Part shown: positions 1-6,759 of the stretch, piece by piece
Layout of the letters: every line of letters starts with the position of its first letter
How positions within the stretch are numbered: the stretch's first letter is position 1
NCBI GenBank assembly: GCA_003220855.1
Contig: QHTP01000061.1
Coordinates: 1-7,172 of the forward strand
Reading direction: 5' to 3'
DNA: 7,172 nucleotides
Source: Gemmatimonadota bacterium
GTDB lineage: Bacteria > Gemmatimonadota > Gemmatimonadetes > Gemmatimonadales > GWC2-71-9
Position numbers and translations under genes: made by a program
Notes under the pieces: generated by a model
Told to the model about the DNA's origin: nothing
The model's database searches: none
What the model saw: only the letters and a program-made list of their open reading frames with translations

Positions 1-1
1 C

Positions 2-406
2 AAGGGGCAGCTGGGCGCGGCGCTCGACGCCGCGCGGGGTGCGGGTGTGGAGCAGCTGCCGATCGTGAGTCTCGCCAAGCGCGAGGAGGAGATCTACCAG
101 CCGGGGCAGGCGGAGCCGCTGCGACTGTCGCGCCGCAGCCCGTCGCTCAAGCTGCTGCAGCGCGCTCGCGACGAGGCGCATCGGTTCGCCGTCAGCTACA
201 GCCGCCAGCGGCGCTCCCGGCGGACCATCACCTCCGAGCTGCTCGCGATCCCCGGGATCGGACCAGGGCGTCGGCGGGCGTTGCTCGAGCGGTTCGGCTC
301 GCTGGCTGGCGTGAAAACCGCGACACCTGGGGAGATCGCCGCGCTTCCCGGGTTCTCGAACAAGCTGGCGGAGCGGATTCTGGATCGACTCCATGTCCGG
401 GCGTGA
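2..406 (+). CDS. uvrC: UvrABC excinuclease subunit C, C-terminal part (5' end outside window)
   Basis: This is the last 134 codons of UvrC, the nuclease subunit that makes both incisions around a bulky DNA lesion in nucleotide excision repair. The frame is open from the first bases of the window, so the true start lies upstream; the GTG at 47 is only an internal codon. The visible part begins inside the RNase H-like endonuclease domain with GKGQL-type sequence (KGQLGAAL), then LAKREEEIY and RRSPSLKLLQRARDEAHRFA. The histidine of EAHRFA (codon 179-181) corresponds to the conserved catalytic-site histidine of the family. A tandem helix-hairpin-helix DNA-binding domain follows (IPGIGPGRRRALLERFGS and ALPGFSNKLAERIL), ending the protein at the usual place. 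The stop overlaps the start of the next gene by 14 bases, suggesting co-transcription. Identification is strong; only the N-terminal GIY-YIG part is unseen. Confidence 0.95.
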   Translation, partial: KGQLGAALDAARGAGVEQLPIVSLAKREEEIYQPGQAEPLRLSRRSPSLKLLQRARDEAHRFAVSYSRQRRSRRTITSELLAIPGIGPGRRRALLERFGSLAGVKTATPGEIAALPGFSNKLAERILDRLHVRA

Positions 407-1478
407 GGCGGTGACGGTCGCGACGCTGCCGTGGTCGCTCGAGTGCTCGTCCTGCGGCAAGACCCGAGCGGCCGGCGGTCTGGCCGGCGTGTGCGAGTGC
501 GGCCAGCCCTATCTTGTACGCTACGCCGCCGCCCCGCCCCCCGACGCCAGATCGCTCCTCGCGACGCGTGGCTGGACCATGTGGCGCTACCGCGAGTGGC
601 TGCCGCTCGCCGACGGCGAGCAACCGGTGACCCTGGGGGAGGGCGGCACGCCGCTCTTGTCGACGCCGCGGCTCGCCGCGAAGCACGGGTTCTCCCAGTT
701 CTGGGTGAAGGACGAAAGCACCAATCCGACGGGCTCCTTCAAGGCGCGCGGCCTCGCCGCCGCGATCACGCGCGCCGTGCGGGCTGGCGCCAAATCGTTC
801 GTGGTGCCCACGGCGGGAAACGCCGGTGTCGCGCTCGCCGCCTATGCCGCCCGCGCCGGCGTGCCGGGGCGCGTGTACGCGCCGGCCGGCACCCCGGCGA
901 CGATTCTCTCCCAGATCACGGTGGACGTGTCCACGCTGCGCGAGCCCTACCGGATCGAAGGTAAGAAGACGCTTGGTCTCGAGCTCGCGGAGCAGCTCCG
1001 CTGGACGCTCCCCGATGCGATCGTCTATCCCACCGGTGGCGGCACGGGCCTCATCGGCATGTGGAAAGCGTTCGGCGAGCTCGCCCGGGCGGGATGGTTC
1101 ACCCGCACGCCGCCGCGCATGTACAGCGTGCAGGCCGCGGGGTGCGCGCCGGTGGTGCGGGCGTTCGAAGCGGGGGCCGACGCTTGCGTCGAATGGCCCG
1201 ATCCGTCGACGATCGCGGCCGGGTTGCGCGTGCCCCGCCCGCTGGGGGGCCGCCTGATTCTTCGGGCGCTACGAGAGAGTGGTGGCGCCGCGGTGGCCGT
1301 GACAGATGCCCAGCTCGCGGGCGCGGCGCGCGAGCTCCAGTCCGAGGGGATTGACGCCTGTCCCGAAGGCGGAGCCGCGCTAGCCGGGGCACTGGAGCTC
1401 AAAGCGCGAGGGCTGATCCAGGGTGGCGAGCGGGTGGTGGTGTTCAACACCGGGGCCGGGTGGCTCTACAGGGCCTAA
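393..1478 (+). CDS. thrC: Threonine synthase-like PLP enzyme, apparently with an internal deletion
   Basis: A fold-type II PLP enzyme of 361 residues, best read as threonine synthase (O-phosphohomoserine to threonine plus phosphate, cytosolic). An N-terminal zinc-ribbon-like stretch has C18, C21, C34 and C36 (CSSC, CECG). The PLP lysine is K117 in TGSFKARG. The asparagine loop is TAGNAG (140-145), the glycine-rich phosphate loop GGGTGLIG (215-222), and FNTGAGWLY closes the protein. The segment EPYRIEGKKTLGLELAEQL is typical of threonine synthase. Between SQI (173-175) and DVSTLREPYR (178 on), family members as I remember them carry about 30-40 more residues, including a GAxVxxVxG-type strand. 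These are missing here with the frame kept, so activity is uncertain. ATG 393 overlaps the uvrC stop; the only visible alternative start, GTG 411, has a poor ribosome site. Threonine dehydratase or cysteate synthase are weaker alternatives. Confidence 0.88.
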   Translation: MSGREAVTVATLPWSLECSSCGKTRAAGGLAGVCECGQPYLVRYAAAPPPDARSLLATRGWTMWRYREWLPLADGEQPVTLGEGGTPLLSTPRLAAKHGFSQFWVKDESTNPTGSFKARGLAAAITRAVRAGAKSFVVPTAGNAGVALAAYAARAGVPGRVYAPAGTPATILSQITVDVSTLREPYRIEGKKTLGLELAEQLRWTLPDAIVYPTGGGTGLIGMWKAFGELARAGWFTRTPPRMYSVQAAGCAPVVRAFEAGADACVEWPDPSTIAAGLRVPRPLGGRLILRALRESGGAAVAVTDAQLAGAARELQSEGIDACPEGGAALAGALELKARGLIQGGERVVVFNTGAGWLYRA

Positions 1479-1507
1479 CCCGTTAATATTCCGCCGCTTC
1501 GCGAGCT

Positions 1508-2692
1508 ATGCGCATCGCCATACTGGACCCCGCCGCCGGCATCTCGGGCGACATGACCCTGGGAGCGCTCCTGGCCCTCGGCGCGCCACTCGCTTGGCTC
1601 GAGGGGCTGCCGGGCCGCCTGGGGCTCTCGGGCGTGGGCATCACGGTGCGCGACGTGGTGCGTTGCGGCGTGGGATGCAAGCAGGTCGAGTTCACCATCC
1701 CGGAGCAGCCGCACGGCCGGCACCTGGGGGAGCTGGTGCGCCTGGTGGAGCGAGCACCCGTGTCCGAGTGGGTGCGGGAGCGTGCGGTGCAGGCGTTCCG
1801 GCTGGTGGGCGAGGCCGAGGGCCGCGTGCACGGCGTAGCTCCGGAGCAGGTGCATCTGCACGAGGTCGGGGCGGTGGACGCCGTGCTCGACATCGTGGGC
1901 GCGATCGAGGGGTTCGAGCAGCTGGGGGTGGAAGCGGTATACAGGTGGCCGGTGGCAGTGGGCCGCGGCTGGGTCGAGGCGACCCATGGTACGCTTCCCG
2001 TTCCGGCGCCCGCGACGGCGATCCTGCTGGAAGGTGTCGAGATCGCGGCGGAGGGCCCGGCGGAAGGAGAAGCGACCACGCCCACGGGAGCCGCGTTACT
2101 GCGCGTGTTGACGACCGGCGCGCCGCCGGCGCGGTGGCGCCTCGTGAAGAGCGGGTGGGGTGCGGGGCAGCGGAACCCGGCCCACTACCCCAACGCGCTG
2201 CGGGTGCTCATCGCCGAGCAGGCGCCCGAAGCGGGCCGGGTGATTCTGCTCGCCACGGATCTGGACGACATGAGCCCCGAGTATGTGGAGCCGCTGCGGC
2301 AAGCGCTGGTCGCCGCCGGGGCACTGGATGTGCAGACCTGGCCGGTACAGATGAAGAAAGGGCGCGCGGGGTTTCGGGTGGAGGTCGTGGCCCCCGAGGA
2401 GCTGAGTGAGGCCGTGACGGCGGCGCTGTTTCGGCACAGCACGACGGCGGGCGTGCGTCGCTGGGTGGCGGAGCGAGCCACGCTGGCGCGGCGGCAGGTG
2501 ACCGTGGAGCTGGCTCCGCAGGTGTCCGTCCGCGTGAAAGTGCTGGAGCAGCCCGACGCGGACGGCGTGCGGGTGAAGCCCGAGTACGAAGACGTTCTCG
2601 CGGCCGCCCGGGCGTTGGGCCGGCCGCCGCTGGAGGTGGCCCGGGTCGCGCAACGCGACGCCGAGGCGCTGGTTGCCAAATCGAAGGAGTGA
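1508..2692 (+). CDS. larC: Nickel pincer cofactor biosynthesis protein LarC (nickel insertase)
   Basis: LarC is the CTP-dependent cyclometallase that inserts nickel into pyridinium-3,5-bisthiocarboxylate mononucleotide, the last step in making the nickel-pincer cofactor of lactate racemase (LarA) and its relatives. The 394-residue length is normal for the family. Visible hallmarks are the N-terminal LDPAAGISGDM (6-16), HLHEVGAVDAVLDIVG (116-131, with the HxHE metal-ligand-like motif), TTPTGAALL, the mid-protein ATDLDDMSPEY, and MKKGRAGF (282-289) at the start of the C-terminal domain. It is a single continuous frame, unlike Lactiplantibacillus plantarum, where larC is split and needs a frameshift. 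No larA, larB or larE is visible in the window, so the cofactor's user is unknown. The gap to the upstream gene is 29 bases and no good Shine-Dalgarno is seen. The gene is probably co-transcribed with the TPR gene behind it. Confidence 0.95.
   Translation: MRIAILDPAAGISGDMTLGALLALGAPLAWLEGLPGRLGLSGVGITVRDVVRCGVGCKQVEFTIPEQPHGRHLGELVRLVERAPVSEWVRERAVQAFRLVGEAEGRVHGVAPEQVHLHEVGAVDAVLDIVGAIEGFEQLGVEAVYRWPVAVGRGWVEATHGTLPVPAPATAILLEGVEIAAEGPAEGEATTPTGAALLRVLTTGAPPARWRLVKSGWGAGQRNPAHYPNALRVLIAEQAPEAGRVILLATDLDDMSPEYVEPLRQALVAAGALDVQTWPVQMKKGRAGFRVEVVAPEELSEAVTAALFRHSTTAGVRRWVAERATLARRQVTVELAPQVSVRVKVLEQPDADGVRVKPEYEDVLAAARALGRPPLEVARVAQRDAEALVAKSKE
2684..2689 (+). promoter_or_regulatory. Ribosome binding site that sets the TPR gene start
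   Basis: AAGGAG lies five bases before ATG 2695 and overlaps the last codons of larC. It decides the start: an in-frame GTG at 2689 would place the start codon on the last base of this site, so ATG 2695 is the better choice. The larC TGA (2690-2692) sits between the site and the ATG, which favours translational coupling. Confidence 0.75.
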
Positions 2693-2694
2693 TT

Positions 2695-4269
2695 ATGAGC
2701 GTGAAGCGGTTCGTCGGCCTTCTCGGGTGGGTGTATACCGCCGGTGCGGCGCCCCTCGCGGCGCAAACCCCCTGGCTCCCCGCGGCGTGCGACATCAAGC
2801 CGGGGCACCAGCTGGTGAACAGCGGGATGCAGTCGCTCAGGAGCGCGTTCACCACCAAGTTCGCGGACCAGAAGGCCAAGGATCTCAAGGACGCGGAGCG
2901 CGTGCTCACACAAGCGGTGACGAACGGTAAGCAGGAGAAGAACCCGGCTGCGTGGTACTATCTGGGGCGATACTACCTCATGACCCACGACCTCGTAGGC
3001 GCGGACTCAGCGCTGTCGAAGGCGCTCGCGCTCGCGCCCGCGTGCAAGGAGGATATCGGGCTGTATCGACGCCAGGAGTGGGTCCTGGTATTCAACACTG
3101 CGGCCGCAGCGTGGCAGGCGGGGAACACCGACTCGGCGATCGTGGCGTTTCGGCGCGCGAATCAGATCTATCAGGGAGATCCGTCGGGCTTCATCTATCT
3201 CGCGGACCTGTTCCTGGGGCGCCTGGAACCCGATTCGGCGCTGACGCGGACGGATGCGGCGAAGTACCACATGGATTCGCTCGTTTATGCGACTCGCATG
3301 GACTCGGCGGTGAAGTACTTCAGGCTGGCCGTGCCCGCGGCCTCTGATCCGAAGTACACCAAGGATCGCCGGGAAGCGTTGCTGAACGTGGCGCGGGTGT
3401 ATCATAGCGAGAAGCGTTACGGCGAGGCCGCCGCCGCGTACCACGAGTTTCTGACGGCGTATCCCAACGACATCCCGGGAACCGCGAGTCTCGCCGACCT
3501 GTACCTGCGCGCCAACAAGGTTGATTCCGCCGTCGCGCTGTACAGTCGCGTCCTCGACCACGCCGACTCGGCCACCGCGGAGGATCTGTTTGTTGCTGCG
3601 CGCTCACTCCTGGGCGCCATTGCCTCGTCGCCGGACACGGCCGTCATGGACGCTGACTGCGCCAAAGCCGCGAAGAAAAAGAGCCCCGCGCTCACGGCCC
3701 GACAGGTGGCGGCGCGCTGCGCGCCGGCGGCGGCCGACACCATGCGGAAGTACCATGCGCTCACCGACCCGCAGTACGCCCTGGTGGCCAAGACGTACCA
3801 GGCCGGGCTCGCGAAAAACCCCTACTCGCGCGATGCGCTGTATAACCTCGTCAGCGTCTCGTACGCGATCGGCGACACGGCGAGCGTGCTGGCGCTCGCC
3901 CAACGGCTGTGCGCGTTGGACCCGATGAACCGCTCGACGCTCGCCAAGCTTGCCGGCGGGTGGCAGCTCAAAGGCAAGAAGGACTCGGTGCTCTACTACC
4001 TGACGATCGCCGACTCGCTGCCGGTGGAGATCAGCGTTTCGAGCTTTACCCTGACGGAGAAGGGAGCCACCCTCGAGGGGCATATGACGAATTTCCGGCC
4101 TAAGGCCTCCGCGCCGGTCAAGCTCACCTTCGACTTCCTTGATGCGAAGGGCAACGTCGTAGCGACGCAGGCGCAAGACGTCCCGGCGCTCGCCCCGAAC
4201 GCGGACCAGGTGTTCACATTGAAAGTCGACCAACCCGGTGTGGTGGCCTGGCGATACAAGCGTGGCTGA
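2695..4269 (+). CDS. Secreted TPR-repeat protein with C-terminal FxLyD-like domain
   Basis: A 524-residue exported protein of unknown function. The N-terminus (MSVKRFVGLLGWVYTAGAAPLAAQ) is a Sec signal peptide with a likely cleavage in or just after LAAQ near residue 23, so the mature protein is periplasmic or outside. Several tetratricopeptide-like helical pairs follow, clearest near 83-115 (NPAAWYYLGRYYLMTHDLVG), 132-163, 227-259 (EALLNVARVYHSEKRYGEAA), 260-290 and 379-411. A lysine/alanine-rich linker with two cysteines lies near 319-345. The last 80 residues form a beta-type domain with the pattern TLEGHMTNF, FDFLDAKGNV and a late VFTLKV, resembling FxLyD/DUF3426-type domains. TPR proteins act as protein-binding scaffolds, but no partner is evident here. 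Start chosen at ATG 2695 because AAGGAG lies five bases upstream. It directly follows larC, but no functional link to nickel-cofactor synthesis can be shown. Confidence 0.85.
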   Translation: MSVKRFVGLLGWVYTAGAAPLAAQTPWLPAACDIKPGHQLVNSGMQSLRSAFTTKFADQKAKDLKDAERVLTQAVTNGKQEKNPAAWYYLGRYYLMTHDLVGADSALSKALALAPACKEDIGLYRRQEWVLVFNTAAAAWQAGNTDSAIVAFRRANQIYQGDPSGFIYLADLFLGRLEPDSALTRTDAAKYHMDSLVYATRMDSAVKYFRLAVPAASDPKYTKDRREALLNVARVYHSEKRYGEAAAAYHEFLTAYPNDIPGTASLADLYLRANKVDSAVALYSRVLDHADSATAEDLFVAARSLLGAIASSPDTAVMDADCAKAAKKKSPALTARQVAARCAPAAADTMRKYHALTDPQYALVAKTYQAGLAKNPYSRDALYNLVSVSYAIGDTASVLALAQRLCALDPMNRSTLAKLAGGWQLKGKKDSVLYYLTIADSLPVEISVSSFTLTEKGATLEGHMTNFRPKASAPVKLTFDFLDAKGNVVATQAQDVPALAPNADQVFTLKVDQPGVVAWRYKRG

Positions 4270-4411
4270 TCCCGATCGGCTTTCGGTCTGCCGGCCGGGG
4301 ATGTAAATTGCCCTTGTATGCCAAGCCGTTGCTGCTGAAGAGGATGGCGGATTGACGCAAAGTGGGACACTGGCGTGCGGGTGTCACGCTTCTTGCGTAC
4401 AAGAGAGGCCT

Positions 4412-4483
<72 letters not shown>

Positions 4484-4501
4484 CTGCAGCGCGCATCTGC
4501 T

Positions 4502-4531
4502 GGTAAGTAACCCACCTGCCCGGGGCGTCAT
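4502..4531 (+). promoter_or_regulatory. Putative ECF-type promoter, copy 1 (upstream of the DUF4091 gene)
   Basis: GGTAAGTAA (4502-4510), 15 bases, then CGTCAT (4526-4531). The same two boxes with identical spacing occur at 6712-6741, ahead of the fecR-like gene. The CGTC box at -10 and a distant GTAA-containing box resemble promoters read by ECF sigma factors. If so, transcription would begin close to the ATG pair at 4538/4541. Identity of the boxes is seen directly; promoter function is inference. Confidence 0.4.
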
Positions 4532-4565
4532 GAACTGATGATGACGCCCCGGGCGCGTTTCTTTC
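4518..4565 (+). terminator. Probable intrinsic terminator of the tRNA-Gly transcript, overlapping the next start codon
   Basis: A perfect 14-bp inverted repeat (4518-4531 with 4541-4554, arm GCCCGGGGCGTCAT) encloses a 9-base loop and is followed by a T-rich stretch, TTTCTTT (4558-4564). Position and shape suit a terminator 34 bases after the tRNA. The T run begins three bases after the stem and is interrupted, so it is not ideal. The start codon(s) of the DUF4091 gene lie in the loop and 3' arm, so the same hairpin could also hide that start in longer transcripts. Confidence 0.55.
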
Positions 4566-6140
4566 TCCCTGTGCTACTCTCGGCCGCGACCGTGCCGACA
4601 CGCGGATCGTCGCCACGACAATCCGTCGACGTGTGGGTCACGAGCGGGCTCGAAAACGTGTTTCGGGACGCGACTAGGCCCGCGGGGGAGCGCACGGCGA
4701 TCCGCTTGCTCGCAGCCCGTGGAGAGACGGAGTCCGCGCAAATCGTGGTGCGCGCGAGCGAGGGCTGTCTCGACTCGGTGCGTGCCGAGCCCTCCCGACT
4801 CGTGGTGGAGGGCGGCCCTGGGCTGGGCCCGAACGCCGTCCGGGCCGATTGGGTCGGGTACGTTCGACTGACCCGCAATTCCGACAGCACACCCGACACC
4901 GAGCTGGCACGCCGGGCGCCCGACGACTTCCCCGATCCGCTACTCGACGACGCCACCGTGACGGTGTGCGCCGGCGCCAGCCAACCCCTACTGGTGCGGG
5001 TCGCGGTGGCGCGCGCGGCGGCGCCGGGTGTGTACACCGGCTCTGTAGCGCTGCGCAGAGGGGACTCGCTGCTGAACTCCGTTCCCGTGACCATTGAAGT
5101 GCTGCCCGTGACCTTGCCCCGCATCCCGCCGCTCAGGGTGACGACCTGGTTCAGCGCGCGCGCTATCGCCCAGCAACATCACGTGCAGGAATGGAGTGGC
5201 GAGCACTGGAAATTGCTCCGTGCCTATGCGGATGACATGCGGGCGCATGGCCAGACGATGTTCGAGACCGACCTGGAGCTGATTCGCGGCCGGCGTGAGC
5301 CGGACGGCTCGCTCTCGTTCGACTATAGCCTGTTCGACCGCTGGGTGCGGCTGTTCCGCGGCGCCGGGTTGCGCGACATCGAGCTGATGCACGTGGGCCG
5401 TCGCAGCGAGCCGTGGGCCTGGACCAATCCGTTCGAGCCCGCGCCGCGGCGGGTGCCAGTGGCGGGGGGCAACGACACGACCGACGTGCCGCTCGACACG
5501 TTCCTGGCGGCGTTGCAGCGCCATCTGGTGGAGCGAGGCTGGGTCGACGACGCGGTACTGCACGTGGCGGATGAGCCGATCCCGGAGAACAGTGCGTCCT
5601 GGCGGGCGCTGTCGCGGCGCGTGCACGCCGCCGCGCCCCGCTTGAAGCGGATCGAGGCGATCCAGGTTCCGGATCTGGGCCGGGATCTCGAGATCTGGGT
5701 GGTGGAGGAGAAGCGCCTGGACTGGTGGTACGACGGCTACCGCGCCAGACAGCGGGCCGGGGGCATGGAGCTGTGGCTCTACACCTCGTGGCTGCCGCAG
5801 GGAGCGTACGCCAATCGCCTGATCGATTATCCGCTCCTGAAGACGCGTCTCCTCCCCTGGATCGCGGCACGCTACGGCGCGACCGGATTCCTGCATTGGG
5901 GCTTGAACCAGTGGCCCCAGGATGGCGATTCCGTCGATCCCAATAAGGGGCTGTTCGCGCCGGGTGACGACTTCATCGTCTACCCGGGCCGGGACGGTCC
6001 ACGCTCCAGCCTCCGCTGGGAGGCGTTCCGCGACGGCGTGGAGGACTACGCGCTCTTCGCCATGTGGCAGCGACGCAACGCGACGGCAGCCCGGAGCGCG
6101 CTGCGCATCGTCGTGCCTTTGCGGGGAGGGGGAACCTTAG
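4538..6140 (+). CDS. Secreted DUF4091 / GH123-like glycoside hydrolase-related protein, 3' end frameshifted
   Basis: A secreted protein of about 530 meaningful residues. The N-terminus (MMTPRARFFLPVLLSAATVP) is a short signal peptide. Residues about 28-190 look like a beta-sandwich domain (RGETESAQIVVRAS, PGVYTGSVALR). A TIM-barrel-like region follows, with HVADEPIPEN placing D345-E346 where GH123-type N-acetylgalactosaminidases carry their catalytic Asp-Glu pair. The DUF4091 domain covers about 412-508 (WLYTSWLPQGAY, GFLHWGLNQW, FIVYPGRDG, SLRWEAFRDGVEDYALF). A glycan substrate is likely but unproven. No stop occurs at the expected end: the frame stays open to 6700, but beyond about 6120 it is arginine/glycine-rich shadow of the sigma gene. 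One G less in the run 6128-6132 would end the protein at TAG 6138-6140, which I use as the end. ATG 4541 is an equally good start, because it aligns with the fecR start in the repeated upstream element. Confidence 0.8.
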
Positions 6141-6146
6141 GACCCC

Positions 6147-6716
6147 ATGGCGTTTCACCAAGACCGGTCTGCCTCACACGCATCCGGGCACGGTCTCGTG
6201 GCCCGTATCAGGGCCGGGGACGAGTCGGCGTTCGAGGCGATGTTCCGGGCCTACTACGACCCATTGTGCCGCCACGTCGCCGCCTACCTGGGGAGTCGCG
6301 ACGCCGCGGAGGACGTCGTGCAGGGGGTGTTCGCGCGCATCTGGGAGGATCGGGACCGCTGGGTGGTGAGCGACCTGGGGCATTACCTGTACGCCGCCGT
6401 GCGGCGCCGGGCCATCAGCCAGGTGCGGCGCATCGCCGTGCGGCGGCGCGCGGCTCCACTGCTCGCCGAGGTGGCCGGTGGCGCCGGCGCGCCGCCGGAC
6501 GCCGAATTCGATGCCGAGGAGCTGTGGCGCCGCCTCGAGCGGGCCATCGACACGCTGCCACCGCGTACGCGCGTGGCATTCATGTTGAGCCGCCGGGAGG
6601 GCTTGAGCTACCACGAGGTGGCCGCGCGAATGGCCATTTCCCCGAAGACGGTGGGCGTCCATATCGGACGGGCGCTCTCCACCCTGCGAAAACACCCTGA
6701 CGCCCTTGGGCGGTAA
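6147..6716 (+). CDS. ECF-family RNA polymerase sigma-70 factor
   Basis: A 189-residue extracytoplasmic-function sigma factor, which directs RNA polymerase to a small regulon once released from its anti-sigma factor. Region 2 spans about residues 15-75 (GDESAFEAMFRAYYDPLCRHV, DAAEDVVQGVFARIWED), including the core-binding and -10 recognition helices. A variable linker runs from about 90 to 125. Region 4 spans about 130-185 (IDTLPPRTRVAFMLSRREGLSYHEVAARMAISPKTVGVHI), whose helix-turn-helix reads the -35 box. The pattern RTRVAFMLSRREGLSYHEVA is like FecI-type factors of the kind paired with FecR. ATG 6147 is chosen because a TAG in the same frame lies just upstream (6138) and AGGA is four bases before it. 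GTG 6198 is a fallback. The fecR-like gene begins 32 bases after the stop. The long DUF4091 frame overlaps it in another frame, so automatic annotation could miss this gene. Confidence 0.93.
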   Translation: MAFHQDRSASHASGHGLVARIRAGDESAFEAMFRAYYDPLCRHVAAYLGSRDAAEDVVQGVFARIWEDRDRWVVSDLGHYLYAAVRRRAISQVRRIAVRRRAAPLLAEVAGGAGAPPDAEFDAEELWRRLERAIDTLPPRTRVAFMLSRREGLSYHEVAARMAISPKTVGVHIGRALSTLRKHPDALGR

Positions 6717-6741
6717 GTAAACCCTCCTCCTGCGGCGTCAT
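6712..6741 (+). promoter_or_regulatory. Putative ECF-type promoter, copy 2 (sigma / anti-sigma junction)
   Basis: GGTAAGTAA (6712-6720), 15 bases, then CGTCAT (6736-6741), the same boxes and spacing as at 4502-4531. The sigma stop codon TAA (6714-6716) lies inside the first box. A CGTC box with the ATG of fecR 13 bases after its first base would put the transcript start almost on the start codon. This suggests the anti-sigma gene may be under control of the sigma factor itself. Function is inferred. Confidence 0.4.
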
Positions 6742-6759
6742 TGGTGTGATGACGCCGCA
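6731..6759 (+). repeat. Perfect inverted repeat enclosing the fecR start codon
   Basis: TGCGGCGTCAT (6731-6741) and ATGACGCCGCA (6749-6759) are exact reverse complements, 11 bp, around a 7-base loop TGGTGTG. The fecR ATG is the first triplet of the 3' arm. No T run follows, so it is unlikely to be an intrinsic terminator. It could be an operator for a dimeric protein, or an RNA hairpin that lowers translation of the anti-sigma factor from read-through sigma mRNA. Confidence 0.7.

Noticed and set aside
2114..2133. GC-only palindromes inside larC and inside the sigma gene
   Set aside because: They are in-frame alanine/proline/glycine codons; such palindromes are common in DNA of this composition.
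1423..2409. Long open frame on the + strand overlapping larC
   Set aside because: It is glycine/arginine/alanine-rich shadow coding; LarC motifs lie in the other frame over the same DNA.
2689..2691. GTG as start of the TPR gene
   Set aside because: It overlaps the ribosome binding site AAGGAG; ATG 2695 has ideal spacing and leads straight into the signal peptide.
2185..2988. Long minus-strand open frames opposite larC, the TPR gene, the DUF4091 gene and others
   Set aside because: High GC removes stop codons on the opposite strand; the translations show no recognisable domain and lie opposite well-identified genes.
4304..4309. TAAATT as a -10 box after the TPR gene
   Set aside because: It matches only four of six consensus bases, and the -35 position reads TTTCGG; possible but unsupported.
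4352..4411. TTGACG (4352) or TACAAG (4398) as a housekeeping promoter for the tRNA
   Set aside because: TTGACG has no acceptable -10 box at 16-18 bases, and TACAAG has no -35 box; neither is good enough to annotate.
6131..6153. GGAACC with a downstream CGTTT as an ECF promoter for the sigma gene
   Set aside because: Spacing is short, the start would fall inside the coding region, and the sequence does not match the two-copy element.
6141..6700. C-terminal extension of the DUF4091 frame through the sigma gene
   Set aside because: The translation is low-complexity arginine/glycine/proline sequence with no domain, while the other frame gives a textbook ECF sigma factor over the same bases.
6723..6730. 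CCTCCTCC as a pairing partner for the G-rich sigma ribosome site
   Set aside because: Complementarity between short GC-rich stretches is expected by chance here, and copy 1 of the element does not keep it.
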